From assembly GCA_015179025.1 (NCBI GenBank), contig WHUX01000105.1, forward strand, positions 121,481 to 185,480: a stretch of DNA of 64,000 nucleotides, given 5' to 3'. How positions within the stretch are numbered: the stretch's first letter is position 1; each line of letters begins with the position of its first letter. This DNA comes from Terfezia claveryi. Lineage: Eukaryota > Ascomycota > Pezizomycetes > Pezizales > Pezizaceae. The translations under genes were made by a program, and so were the position numbers. Positions 33,273 to 42,965 of this stretch are shown one piece after another. Below the pieces are notes generated by a model. That model searched no databases and was not told the origin of the DNA. It saw nothing but the letters and a program-made list of their open reading frames with translations.

Positions 33273-33374
33273 AAAACGGATGGACTGGCTAAGCAGAAAG
33301 GCCTCCTACACGGATTGTGTCATCTTGAGACGGAGAGCAGGAGAAGGACGGACTGGAACAAGATTTGTTCATAC

Positions 33375-33745
33375 ATTTTATATTGTAGGATGATACCCGG
33401 TAGTGCATTCCTGGCTCGACAGCATATAAAAACAGCAGCTGTTTTACAATTGCCTTAACATTGGCAGGGGGCTTCAGATTGACTAAAAGTACTTCGTGAT
33501 GCAGCCTCTCTGAATGACAAGGGGTTTATGTTGTATATTGATAATTTGTCGAACTGAGCGAACTCTGGATGAGTAAAATTCGGTGGAAGCCGCTGTAGTT
33601 CCCGTGTTGGATAAAAGCATTGAGAATACCAATTTTTTTGATATCACTCAGAATGAGCCTCTGAACAATCTCACAGAACAAACGGTTTGCATTTGTAACA
33701 TGGTGATCAATTCCTATATGTTCTGGGCCGCTCGCAGGCAATCAT
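33375..33745 (-). pseudogene. Integrase C-terminal relic (copy 2)
   Basis: The minus strand reads IGIDHHVTNANRLFCEIVQR, matching IPRIDRHATNAPRLFCKITL of the intact copy at 35401, then GILNAFIQHGNYSGFHR. Several frameshifts; the Cys-rich tail is barely recognisable. Confidence 0.65.
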
Positions 33746-34155
33746 GCCTCCGGCATACCCACTATGCCCCTGGCGGGCAATGAATTTAATTACTGGATTT
33801 GGTACATAACGCACTTCAATTAATAACAATACTTAACTAGACCATATCATATATATATACAACTAGGCTATCATTAATCCCGGCGCAGGCAGTGTTAGCC
33901 GGAGCTGGCCTGGGCGCTGTGGAACGTGTCACAGTTGCATCTACTTCGCGGTCGATTGTGATCTTCACCAGCTCATCCTCCGAGGCATCCTCCATTTCAA
34001 TTGGGTTATTATCTAATAGTCCATTTGTATTCATTCAGCTACCTAGAGCTGAGAGGTTGTCACAGCCATGATCTGCTAGTTTTTTTGTTTCTTTCTGGAG
34101 TCTATACGTCTAGGCTACGAGACGGTCCTGTTCCCTCATCTTAAAAGACTTGGTA
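33746..34155. other. No supported gene
   Basis: A minus-strand frame (33837-34034) is acidic (EMEDASEDELVKITID) but isolated. Confidence 0.3.
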
Positions 34156-34631
34156 TGTTAGAATGAATGCAGTACATGTCATTCCGTTCATTCCGCCCAT
34201 GCCTTGCTACCTATACCACATACAGCCGTCTTCGGCTTGCACACCACATCATATGCGTGCTTCCCGTCTAGCTATACGGCTCGCAGCGGCTTGCACATCA
34301 TATTGCGTGCTTCACTCATGTGGCGTGCTCGCAATCATTGCTTCATGCCTAGCTATACGGCTTGCAACGGACATGTGCTTCTCCTTCTCATTCTTCTTCA
34401 TGCTTTAGATGTACCGTACGCTCATACATGTATATATATCTCGTTCATATTCCTACTTGTTCGAGACAACTAAGTCATCACTTTACTCAATACAATACAT
34501 GCACTCACTGTGTATAAGAACATCTTCTTCTCTTCATATTCCTCTCTCCAGTACCAACTCACTCTGTTCGTACCTTCGTTCAGTGGACACTTGGATCTCT
34601 CCGCTCGCCTGTTGCTATTCCTATTCCTATA
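34156..34631 (+). mobile_element. Solo LTR (476 bp), second copy
   Basis: Starts TGTTAGAATGAATGCAG and ends CCTATTCCTATA, with GGTA on both sides (34152-34155, 34632-34635). Small indels relative to 24813-25275, e.g. a duplicated CCTATT near the end. Confidence 0.75.
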
Positions 34632-34639
34632 GGTACGCC

Positions 34640-35400
34640 CACGAGCCAACTATCCACTTGAACTAAATCAAACTGTAAAAGACCCGCCACCTGTATAAAC
34701 TATATGGGAGTGCAAAATGGCAAACAAGGTAAAGAAAAAATGATAAGCAAATCCATTACCGTTCGCTCACAAATCCACGCTCTACTTTCCTCTGTTGAAG
34801 TCATAAGCCTCAATTGAGAGCCAGCGTCGCCTTATCTTTAGGTGACTCCCAACAGCTAGCTTCCTGTCAAAAAATACAACAATGGAGCTGGTGGCTTTAC
34901 CAAATCTCCGGTTACCCCCAGGAGCCAACGTGCGCCAATAATTCAGGTCCTGTATGTCCTGTATGTCCTGTATCGATATCTGCCATGGGTCTCTCGTAAG
35001 GGGCCCAGTGAATCACAACCGCCTGTGCCAATTTGTCATTTGGTGGTGTCTTCTGCGGGGGTATTTTAGCTGGTCGGGATTTCTTCCCAGCCTTTGCTGC
35101 CGGACGTGGTGCAGCCTGTTTTTTGGAGGTGCTGTTCCGGGCCTGCCACGAGAACAGTTTGTTGTCTCGCGGGGGGCCCGGGCCCCGCGGGAGAACACTG
35201 GAGCACATAATTACCCAAATGTAAAATTTGATAAATAGTAGATACAAGGTGGAATAAAGCACGCAAGGGAATACAAAGTGGGAGTAAAGTAAGAAATGAG
35301 ATTGGACATTAAGCAGAAGGGCCAGCAACATGTATTGTGTCCTCTTTAGAGAATTTGGATGAGGACGAACTAGAAAGCGATTTGTTGGTACATATAACAT
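34640..35400. other. No supported gene; short repeats
   Basis: TCCTGTATG is repeated three times at ~34947-34973. A GC-rich palindrome is at 35166-35198. A long minus frame (35400-34912) covers this region but changes composition midway and has no domain. Confidence 0.35.
35166..35198. repeat. GC-rich palindrome, second copy at 55767-55799
   Basis: CTCGCG..GGCCCGGGCC..CGCGGGAGAA is nearly self-complementary and occurs at only two places, with about three differences over 33 bp. Confidence 0.65.
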
Positions 35401-35859
35401 TTACAGGATGACATCGGGTGTACATTCTTGGCTTAAACGCGAACAGGAACAGCGGCGGGTTTGACATTTGCCTTTACATTTACATGTAGTTTCAGGCTCA
35501 GTCAATGTACTTAAGGAAGCAGCCTCTCTTAATGATAGGTGGTGTGCATTATATATGGATAATGCATGCAATCGATCTAAATCAGGATGAGTAAAATTCG
35601 GCGGATGTTTCTGTAGCTCACAGGTGGGATAATAACCGTTCAGTATGCCATGTAGAGTGAGCAACTGATATCGATCTGGATGAGGTTTAAGGGTGATTTT
35701 GCAGAAAAGCCTAGGTGCATTGGTTGCATGTCGGTCAATTCTAGGAATATAAAGTGATACCAGATCGCCAACATTAAATTGCGCAATTTGTTGGGATTTG
35801 CTGTATTTTATACACATCTGAGTACGAGTCTTCGCAGTATTGGCCTGAACTCTAGCCAA
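35401..35859 (-). pseudogene. Ty3/Ginger-type integrase C-terminal segment with CXC-like Cys cluster
   Basis: An open 152-codon frame encodes a basic DNA-interaction segment (QIAQFNVGDLVSLYIPRIDR), a conserved HGILNGYYPTCELQ region, and a Cys-rich end CKCKGKCQTRRCSCSR. This order (VGD-V- ... then a Cys cluster) is known at the C-terminus of integrases of the KRAB-A/SCAN-associated and related Ty3/Ginger groups. The catalytic DDE core is absent upstream, so it is a fragment, although the frame itself is undamaged. Two decayed copies lie at 33375 and 51880. It could be an exapted small gene; I consider a TE fragment likelier. Confidence 0.6.
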
Positions 35860-35981
35860 AATTATAGAGGAATCTGGTATATGATGTCTCGTTAGTATTA
35901 TAGCTTTAATATATCAGATATGGGGCATTCATACCTGGGATATGTACTTCTGACTCCTCTATGCCTGCCATACCTGCCCCA

Positions 35982-36190
35982 GACTCTTCCGCATCTACCG
36001 CTGACTCTTCCACATCTACCTCTGACTCTTCCGCATCTACCTCTGACTCTTCTGCATCCACCTCCTCATGGCGCCCCCTAATGGGGCCGCATAGGAGTAA
36101 CAAGTATTTAAGAAAAAAAAAAAAAAAAAAATTTCCGCATCCACCCCTGACTCCTCTCCATCGGCTTTGGACACTTCTGCATCTGCTCCT
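35982..36190 (+). repeat. 21-bp minisatellite split by a LINE tail
   Basis: GACTCTTCCGCATCTACCTCT repeats about four times at 35982-36062, then resumes in diverged form at 36133. Translates to a DSSAST repeat on plus and an EEVDAEES repeat on minus; the latter may be a relic of an acidic protein. Confidence 0.75.
36063..36132 (+). mobile_element. 5'-truncated LINE tail (70 bp) with 13-bp duplication
   Basis: TCCTCATGGCGCCCCCTAAT, GGGGCCGCATAGGAGTAACA, AGTATTTAAG and an A-tail. Flanks TTCTGCATCCACC (36050-36062) and TTCCGCATCCACC (36133-36145) differ at one base; because the host is a minisatellite the duplication is slightly ambiguous. Confidence 0.8.
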
Positions 36191-36637
36191 AACTCCTCCA
36201 AATATCTTTTCGTGTATTTTCTGGACTTGAACTACTGTCTGAAGTACGTACAGAGGTCTCTCGATACAAGCATACCGGATATAAGCATATATTGGTTACA
36301 AGCATACATTCGCCGGTCCCACATAGTAAATAAGCATATTTTGGATACAAGAATATTCTTATTTTTTTCGCTTAGTCACCATACATATGCTTGCTGAATC
36401 CTATGATCGAGGGTCGATCAATCGTGAACGAATATTTTCGGCTTAGAACGTCGATTAATTACAATTTTCAATTTAATCGCTTGATTATTTTAAGACTGAA
36501 TACCCCTATTCGTACTTATTGACTTACGAGGAATTTCAAGAGATGCTATAGTTTCGGGATTTGGGGAATATCGGCATTAGGATGGGAGTACCATTACAAT
36601 CATCGTGGTGGACATAGACAAAACGGAAGTCAAAAAA

Positions 36638-36756
36638 ATCTACCACACCAGGGATTCCTACGTGGTCACCCACTGCAGTACTAGCCCGGCGATCTAAAGC
36701 CTCGATATGGCAGAGCGAACGGGATGCCTCTTTTTCTTCAGTATATGGTCGTAAAT
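36638..36756 (-). rRNA. 5S rRNA, diverged copy (119 nt)
   Basis: Same length and order as the copy at 36922 but with roughly ten changes, mostly C-to-T or G-to-A, including one that breaks a pair in helix I. The internal control region (CAGATCGCCxGGCTAGTACT equivalent) is largely kept. It is part of a ~200-bp tandem duplication including the 5' flank. Possibly a pseudogene. Confidence 0.7.
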
Positions 36757-36921
36757 GTCAAATGATGATGCACTCTCGATTTTATGTCACCTGTTCACTG
36801 TCAAATTATCTTACTTGGTTTTGTATCAGGCTTAATATCGTCGAAAACCGCATAACAAACCGAGTGATCAGCATCCTGATGATGTATATACTGTAGCTAA
36901 GTGCTGTGAGAAAATAAAAAA

Positions 36922-37040
36922 ATCTACAACACCAGGGATTCCCGCATGGTCACCCACTGCAGTACTAGCCTGGCGATCTGAAGCTTAGATATGGCAGAGC
37001 GGACGGGATGCCTCGTTTTCTTCAGTCTATGGTCGTAGAT
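36922..37040 (-). rRNA. rrn5: 5S rRNA gene (119 nt)
   Basis: Begins ATCTACGACCATAGACTGAA and ends GGTGTTGTAGAT. The two ends pair perfectly over nine positions (with G-U). Fungal 5S hallmarks are present (GGCATCCCGTCCGCTCTGCC, CTGCAGTGGGTGACC, GGGAATCCCTGGTG). A T6 terminator follows immediately on the minus strand. Dispersed 5S genes of this kind are normal in filamentous ascomycetes. Confidence 0.93.
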
Positions 37041-37657
37041 GTCAAATGATGATGCACTCTCGATTTCATGTCACCTGTTCACTGTCAAATTAACTTACTT
37101 GAGTGATCCGATAATGTACCGGTATACGTACTGACTGTGAAAACAATGGCCTCTTCTTCCAAATCTTCGGTTGTCCAACAGCATAAGGCATGGACCGGTT
37201 ACACCTCAGGGTAGCGCCCGCGCATATTGAAGGATTACTCCCCTTTTCGCTTCAAGCTGAACCTACAGCCAATACTGTATCAGGGACCTACAAGATGTTC
37301 TACAGCGTGAGGAGAAAAGTGTTGAGACTCTAGAAATTCAATGCAGGCGTCCTCTCCTTGACATTCCCGCTTCCACACCTACTAGTCTCGTTTGGATATT
37401 TCTTGTTTATATGCTCTGCTTGGATTCATAAGCCTATTCCACAACAATTCCTAGCGCTAGTTAACTTCATTTTATAGTTACTTATTTTCTCTTGCTATAA
37501 GCATATATTGGTTACAAGCATACCTCTCCCGGTCCGAACGATATGCTTGTATCGAGAGTCCTCAGTAGCAATATGAGACTTCTCGAAATCTCGCATCTTT
37601 GGTGAAGATGGAAGATAGAATCTGATAAGATTCTGCGAATGATAAAGTCACGTGTGC

Positions 37658-37841
37658 CGTCTTAAACTGGCCGATTTAAGACGCTATCATGTCCAGCCTC
37701 TGCGGCATCTTAAACTGGCTGATTTCAGACGCTATCACGTCCCTCTACGAGGGTGTTGTGCCAACCAGACTATATCACGTCCAGTCTCTGCAGCGTCTTA
37801 AACTGGCTAATTTAAGACGCAATCGTATCCAGCCTCTGTAT
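37658..37841 (+). repeat. 48-bp tandem repeat, three copies, middle copy interrupted
   Basis: Unit CGTCTTAAACTGGCCGATTT...GCGG. Copies 1 (37658-37705) and 3 (37794-37841) are 48 bp; copy 2 is 88 bp because of a 30-bp insertion plus 10-bp duplication. Each unit holds the inverted repeat GTCTTAAA/TTTAAGAC. Confidence 0.85.
37743..37772 (+). mobile_element. Micro-insertion copy 3 (30 bp) with perfect 10-bp duplication
   Basis: Insert CTCTACGAGGG...TTGTGCCAACCAGACTA between TATCACGTCC at 37733-37742 and 37773-37782. Neighbouring repeat units give the empty site (TATCATGTCCAGCCTCTGC), so insertion and duplication are proven by arithmetic (88 = 48 + 30 + 10). Confidence 0.9.
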
Positions 37842-37944
37842 TACCCTGAACCTGTTTGGGCTGGGCACTTTGCGTGCTTGGCATTGTGTAGTGGTCTTGA
37901 TGGAATAAAGTCTAAAAAAAAAAAAAAAAAAAAGAAAAAATGAA

Positions 37945-38018
37945 AGGATGAATTGAACCTCTAACTTCCAAATTATAATGAACTTGAACTCAAAACCCAA
38001 TCCACTATGCCATAAACA
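37945..38018 (-). pseudogene. tRNA-like sequence with Pol III boxes
   Basis: A box TGGCATAGTGGATTGG and B box AGGTTCAATTC at tRNA spacing on the minus strand, followed by T-runs. Acceptor and T stems do not pair well, so it is a tRNA relic or SINE head. Confidence 0.5.
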
Positions 38019-38025
38019 CATCACC

Positions 38026-38410
38026 AAAAAGAAATCTGCGTCAGGACGTACCACCAAGCGTCCTGACGCGAGTTTGCACTGTGCGTCCTGTGCGTCTGGA
38101 CGCCAGGCTGGGTTGCTAGGCAATCCGGACGCCATTTGGGCAACAAAATCCGTCAGGACGCCCGGGTGGGTCGCGACACATATATTTGTAGTTATCTTGC
38201 GTGGTTCTGGCAGATTAACTTGCCTTAACCTTGAATCTACTCGGGCTTCTGAGTGGCTCCTCATGGCCCCCCTAACGCCACAACAGGAGTAACAAGTATT
38301 TTTAAAAAAAAAAAAAAAAAGGGTCGCGATACGTCCTGACGCCATTTGGGTAGTCTCATGCCATTTGGGCAACAAAAGCCGTCCGGACGCTGGTTGACAT
38401 AAGCTGAACG
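38026..38410. repeat. Cluster of GTCAGGACG / CGTCCTGACG motifs, host of a LINE insertion
   Basis: The motif and its complement occur at least eight times. GCCATTTGGGCAACAAAA is repeated at 38133 and 38361. Looks like subterminal repeats of a DNA transposon; ends not found. Related words appear near 6975-7040. Confidence 0.45.
38177..38320 (+). mobile_element. 5'-truncated LINE tail with 9-bp duplication
   Basis: GGCAGATTAACTTGCC ... GGAGTAACAAGTATTTTT plus A17; flanked by GGGTCGCGA at 38168-38176 and 38321-38329. Confidence 0.88.
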
Positions 38411-38809
38411 TCTGGATGTTAGAGTTTGTTCCCTTCGTATCATCAACTCAATTGACATTGTTAATGCTATAGGTTCTACGCCTGGCGTTGCTTAACCATG
38501 GTACAAAAACGTTTTTCCTACTATTCATAGCCGCTGATAGCTTGCACCTACTACGTTCTAACACCAGCCAGTTACGTACACGGGATTGCAACCTTTGAAT
38601 CTGCATGCAGCGGAAATATTCATTGTATGGACCAATTATTATATACACAGAGAAGTATTGAGAAATAGATATATACATGGAACTTGCGCGCAGCAACACT
38701 CGCTTCAATATGCTGGGAATAACGAGCAAAGGGAAAAAGCGCAGGGAAGGGAAGTATATATACAGGAAAACCATAGTTGCCAAGACCGACAATATAGACT
38801 TTCCGAAGA
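38411..38809. other. No supported gene
   Basis: Short frames only. Confidence 0.35.
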
Positions 38810-38822
38810 CAATGAGATAAGT

Positions 38823-39061
38823 TTTTTTTTATTTTTTTTAAATACTTGTTTGTCCTATGCGGCCCCATTAGGGGAGCCATGAGGAGCCACCCAGAAGCCC
38901 GGGTGGATTCAAGGTTAAGACAAGTTAATCTGTCAGAACCACGCAAGATAAATACAAATACCAAGATGAGCGTAGAGGCTTGGCATGAGACTAAAGATGA
39001 GACCCTATACTGTCATTAACGGATTAGCCGATGACCCGGAAGCCTGACTGAGCCTCGACCT
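38823..39061 (-). mobile_element. 5'-truncated LINE (239 bp) with perfect 13-bp duplication
   Basis: Minus strand begins GGTCGAGGCTCAGTCAGGCT, carries GTTAATGACAGTATAGGG and the complete LINE tail to GTATTT and A-run. CAATGAGATAAGT flanks at 38810-38822 and 39062-39074. Best-delimited tail copy in the window. Confidence 0.92.
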
Positions 39062-39245
39062 CAATGAGATAAGTGATAACAAGAGAAGTGGCATGACAGT
39101 GATCAATGGCGCTCAGCCCCCTTTCGCACGCGGGTGCTGTACTACTCAATGCCTGGCCTGGTATGTAATAGTCATATTGGGAAATCGTAGTCGTGGTACT
39201 GTACTGCGATATGTGCGGAGTTCACGCTTTGTGATATGTTTCGTA

Positions 39246-39412
39246 GGAATTCATGCATTCGCGGGCTTATATATATATATGCGAGAAATCCATGTATTCG
39301 CGGCCTTATATATATAAGCCTCGAAAGCATAAATTCCATGCATATCTAGAAACCGCGAAAGCATGAATTGCACGCACATCTAGAGACCGCGAAAGCATGA
39401 ATTCCAGGCGTA
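39246..39412. repeat. 34-bp repeats in both orientations
   Basis: CCGCGAAAGCATGAATT(G/C)C units occur three times in tandem at 39317-39412, and two reversed forms (GGAATTCATGCATTCGCGGG) lie at ~39246-39310 around a TATATATA core, giving a large imperfect palindrome. Confidence 0.65.
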
Positions 39413-40055
39413 CGGGCAGCTTCAAATGCTGTGCGGAAGGAGGCCAGATCCAGGACGGGGTTCGGGTTAAGGAGATGTGAGTGGCACCGTCAGGAACTAT
39501 CAGCTTACACATGGTTACGAACAAACCGAGGGTTGGCTACACCGCATCGGTAATGCAGATTCGGAGGCATGTGCATAACGGAGATTTGCGAATTAGCTCA
39601 CAAAGCATGTCCAGAGTTGCATTATTGAGATATATCGACAACCCAGGCAATTGCCTTCATTCTTTTTGGTTCGACAATCAAGTTGAATATATGGAATGGG
39701 TATTTGAATCTTTCCACAATCTTGCGCAATGTCTTGTTGTCCTCCGCCAGAGAGGTCAAGGCGCCCAATCTCCAGGCAGAGCAGAGGCTCAACCACATAT
39801 TCGAGTTCATAATTCCATGAGACGAGGGCCCCCCGCCACCATACCGACATCAATCGATAGAGCCCCACTAGCTCTTCATTCAACCCCAAATACATATCCA
39901 GCGACCTTCTCTTGCACTTTCCCCCTCCTTTTACTGCTCAAATTCTCACGACTTCGTGCAATTCTTCCGGACCGCATTGTAGTGACCTCTCGCCACGTCA
40001 ACATTGTGAAATTCCGCACGTGCAGGGGGACCCTACACACCCCTTTGCATCCATA
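39413..40055. other. Ambiguous coding potential
   Basis: Plus-strand frame 39481-40056 (191 codons) and a minus-strand frame (39810-39622, RFKYPFHIFNLIVEPKRMKA) overlap; neither has a domain I know, and the minus one looks more coding-like. Confidence 0.25.
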
Positions 40056-41030
40056 ATGCCACCCCGAAGATCTAGTTCCAGACACACTGTCCCTAATTTA
40101 CAAAGTCTACACCGGTGTCAAGCACTCCCATCATTTTCAGAGGAGGAGCCAGATGAGGAGGAGCATCAGAATGTTCTACAGCCGCCTCATATAGCACAGT
40201 CTTCAAAACAACGTGCTGCGTCGGATTGCACACGCCCCTCCCAAAAAGCACGCATTGACAAAAATACGGTGCTACAAACACAACTAATTCTAGGCAGCGA
40301 GTGAGTATCACCCCCGCACCCAAATCAGGATGAGTCTGGCTGACCATGATGTACATAGTCCTCTGCATCCCCGCCTTCTGCTGGCAGAGGACGGCTGCGC
40401 GCTCACACTGAATCCAGTGTGAGTAATGTTCAAAATGATCCCTTCAGCTTTCAGTCTGAAGATCATAACTTGGAGGAAGAAGAACCGCTTGACCTCGTCA
40501 TCAATAGGCCATACCGCGTCGGGCCTAGATCCAGTTTTTTTTTTTCGTAATTCCTGTCGATGTACAAGGACCTCACAACTGGGGCGGCCGCGGCACTATA
40601 CCTTGTTCGGAAATCCCATGCGTGGAAAGATAACTCGCTACCAAAAATACCACCGGCTCACCTTTTTTTATTTATTTTTAAATACTTACTGGCTCACCTT
40701 GCACACCAACAACGAGGGAAATTTGAGATAACCCCCACACCACTCAAGACCCAGCTGCCAGTCACTGGGCACCCAAGCCACCGTCTCCAATCGGCTACGA
40801 AAGCGACCCAAGCATGGCCACCGCCCCACTCGAAGGCGTCACAGCCGAGGCCCACAACCAACCAGATTCGACCCACAGATTACTAGCAGATCTCCGGAAG
40901 GAGGTCGATTTCCTGAGGTACCAATACCATTGCACGGTGGAAAAATGACATGCGGAGCAGGGAAGACGAGTACGAGCTACCGTAAGAGTGGGAACGGCAA
41001 GTTGACGAATTAGAATGGATGATAACGACA
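40056..41030 (+). pseudogene. Broken intron-bearing gene for an acidic/coiled protein
   Basis: Exon 1 (40056-40300) starts MPPRRSSSRHTVPNLQSLHR. An intron with GTGAGT donor, GGCTGACC branch and GCAG acceptor (to 40387) keeps frame with HTESSVSNVQNDPFSFQSED then NLEEEEPLDLVINRPYRV. A T12 run near 40540 shifts the frame, after which SMYKDLTTGAAAALYLVRKS continues. A LINE tail insertion at 40665 interrupts again (IPPAHL ... AHLAHQQRG), and LLADLRKEVDFLRYQYHC near 40886 is followed by a stop. No family recognised. Intron call is by eye. Confidence 0.45.
40665..40690 (-). mobile_element. Tail-only LINE insertion with ~10-12-bp duplication
   Basis: On the minus strand the insert is AGTAAGTATTTAAAAATAAA plus A-run. 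GGCTCACCTT occurs at 40655-40664 and 40691-40700. It lies within a former exon. Confidence 0.82.
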
Positions 41031-41084
41031 TGTTGAGACCATAGGACTTGCACAATACACACTTTGGACACGTATTTACCATAC

Positions 41085-42720
41085 GATATACCCTCGAGCG
41101 AGCATATCAGTGCCGATTAGCATGATGTGTGCTCTCAAGGTGAACTGTATGCTTCCGTAGCCATCTAAGTAACTGAAGTATTTTGGATTCAGATATCAAA
41201 GGAAAAGGAAAGCTCTCCAAGTCAACAGGTGCAAACCAGGAATGGCATTTAAAAGCATAAGATTCTCGTCTTTGGTTCGAATTTCAGGGTGAAGATTGAG
41301 GTATTGAAGTACCGTATTAATTCGGAAGTAGGAATGCGGTCTTATTTACAAACGGGCGGTCGGAGGGGCCTTGAATTTACTGTCTTATATACGATACTGG
41401 CTTAAAGACGAAGTAGTGTCTTATAAAGGAATTTCCGGGGAAAAAAAAGAAATTCCGGAACAACGCCTGCACTGGTATAATTGTTATCTAATTACACAAC
41501 CTACTCCCCAAGCGTAATCGTATCATATTGAACAGCCTCTTCTTCAGTAATATAATATCCCTGCTCGTTATCACTTCCATCCGCCTCCTTCTCATCATCT
41601 AAAATCTTAAGGTCGGAACCTTCATCCTCTGTGTCTGTTGGCAGGTCGGTTGGCCTTCAGGCTCAGGAGGTGGTTGCCAGTTGGGTACTGTATAGTTGGA
41701 GATTCCTTCAATATGAATCTCAGAGTCTGCAGTGGTATCGATTGGTACAGTATTTGCGAAATGATCCAGTCTAAGCGGTGTTAGCTAAGGATACATGCAG
41801 GAGGCTACCTAAGCTTGAGCTTACAATCATGTCATAGTTGCAGAATACGCATTCCCATGCGTCTGCTACCTATTTGGTCATAAGAATCCGAAGCTGGGAA
41901 GCCGTATATTTGTTCTCCATCCAATTGTCGAGATTTACAGCATAGTGTGATTGTGATATCTAATACACGATTCGGATATCTCGGCCAAAATTAGGCTGTT
42001 TTACCCCTGTCTTATACACTAATACTATCCTGCCAAGTAGTACTGTCTTACTTGCGAATTAATACGGTATCAGTGGCCAAGTTGTAAATGCAGTGTGACT
42101 TTGAAAGATCGATATACCATCCATTGAAAAGAGGAATGCGAGATCTTTGAGTTGGCCGAATATTGCATTTCGTTTGAACTCTGTGAAGGGTTCTCCAGGC
42201 CAGAAGTCAGAGGATTCGGAAGGGATCGGACTTTGTATGGGTAGCTGTATCAATACTAAATTCCAGTAAGTACATAGATCCTGAGAAGTGCAGGAGTGCT
42301 GCGAGTAAGTGGGGTAAGGTAGTTCATGGGGGAATTACGTAGTAAGTGGTTCGGCTACTTGTAGTATGGCGTATTGTAGGAGAAGTCGGGAGATCACTGG
42401 GAGGTATAAAGATATAGAGAGCGGGCAACCATCTTTAGTGTAACGACTAGATTGACATTTGGGGCACGTCGTTGCCGCTAGTAGCAGGGAAGTAGTATAG
42501 CAGATACAAGCAACAGTCATAAGGTTCAAATTTGATACCCATATTGCTTCCAATAATTTCCGGGTTGTTGGGTACTCAGATGCAGTCATCTCCTGTCCTC
42601 AGAGCTTTGATGAAACTGCACATGATGTTGACAGCTCGTCTGGTTATGGTATAATCAGATCGAATATCCTCCATAGCAATTGAAGTGATTTGTTGGAGAC
42701 TATAATCCACTGCAGGAAAC
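41085..42720 (-). pseudogene. Plavaka/Tnp2-type (CACTA) transposase fragment, split by a pogo element
   Basis: Minus-strand pieces in order: CPKCQSSRYTKDGCP...LPVISRL (42470-42390), DFWPGEPFTEFKRNAIFGQL...LAFLFSMDGISIF (42230-42090), WPLI, then beyond the insertion LNLHPEIRTKDENLMLLNAI PG (41300-41220) and SIQFTLRAHIMLIGTDMLA (41160-41090). These are ordered motifs of Tnp2/Plavaka-type transposases (CxxC..RY zinc region, DFWDG, ..SDG, LNLPPE.R, IPGP, R..L). Multiple stops and frameshifts. The catalytic region is incomplete. Confidence 0.65.
41312..42067 (-). mobile_element. Deleted pogo-type DNA transposon (756 bp), TA-flanked
   Basis: TIR CCGTATTAATTCG at both ends with TA at 41310-41311 and 42068-42069. 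Minus strand encodes a decayed transposase C-terminus, NLDNWMENKYTASQLRILMT K then a TAG for Trp, VADAWE, and an acidic end EDEGSDLKILDDEKEADG to EEEAVQYDTITLGE and stop near 41507. This fits the C-terminal part of DDE_1 (pogo/Tigger) transposases. It disrupts the Plavaka gene between WPLI and LNLHPE. Confidence 0.75.
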
Positions 42721-42965
42721 AAACATGACGTCATGGAGCTGGCCATAGGATAAAAGTGGTTAAATTTAAAGAAGGGGGTGCAGGGGAGTTAATCTCAAAT
42801 AGTCTGTGGCGAGCAGAAGGAATATTTTTTTGGGGGGGTTTTACCATTTGGAGTACTATAGTCATATGCATCTATATACTTAACGGAGAGGGCATGGCGG
42901 TTCCATTCTGATTTCCAGATTCCGAACGCTGGTGCTGTTCTTGCCTCGCTTTTTTTCTTAGAAGC

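Larger units (their letters stand above)
36251..37565. mobile_element. TA-flanked TIR element (1.3 kb) carrying two 5S rRNA genes
   Basis: Ends are 23-bp inverted repeats, CAGAGGTCTCTCGATACAAG(CAT) at left and its near-complement at right (two mismatches). TA flanks at 36249-36250 and 37566-37567. Subterminal ATATAAGCATATATTGGTTA and CAAGCATAC phrases recur at both sides, as transposase-binding arrays often do. No transposase is present. The two 5S copies occupy the middle. Confidence 0.65.

Noticed and set aside
37812..38375. 187-codon minus-strand frame
   Set aside because: Runs through an A-tail, a LINE insertion and a tRNA-like sequence; no coherent protein.
38177..39061. LINE-tail copies first read as an independent SINE family
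   Set aside because: The copy at 18161-18727 shows the same tail directly behind a LINE ORF2 stop, so headless copies are truncated LINEs. Only 44246 and 33015 with A/B boxes are kept as SINEs.
41270..41285. GGTTCGAATTT as a tRNA B box
   Set aside because: No A box at proper distance; it lies within the Plavaka coding relic.
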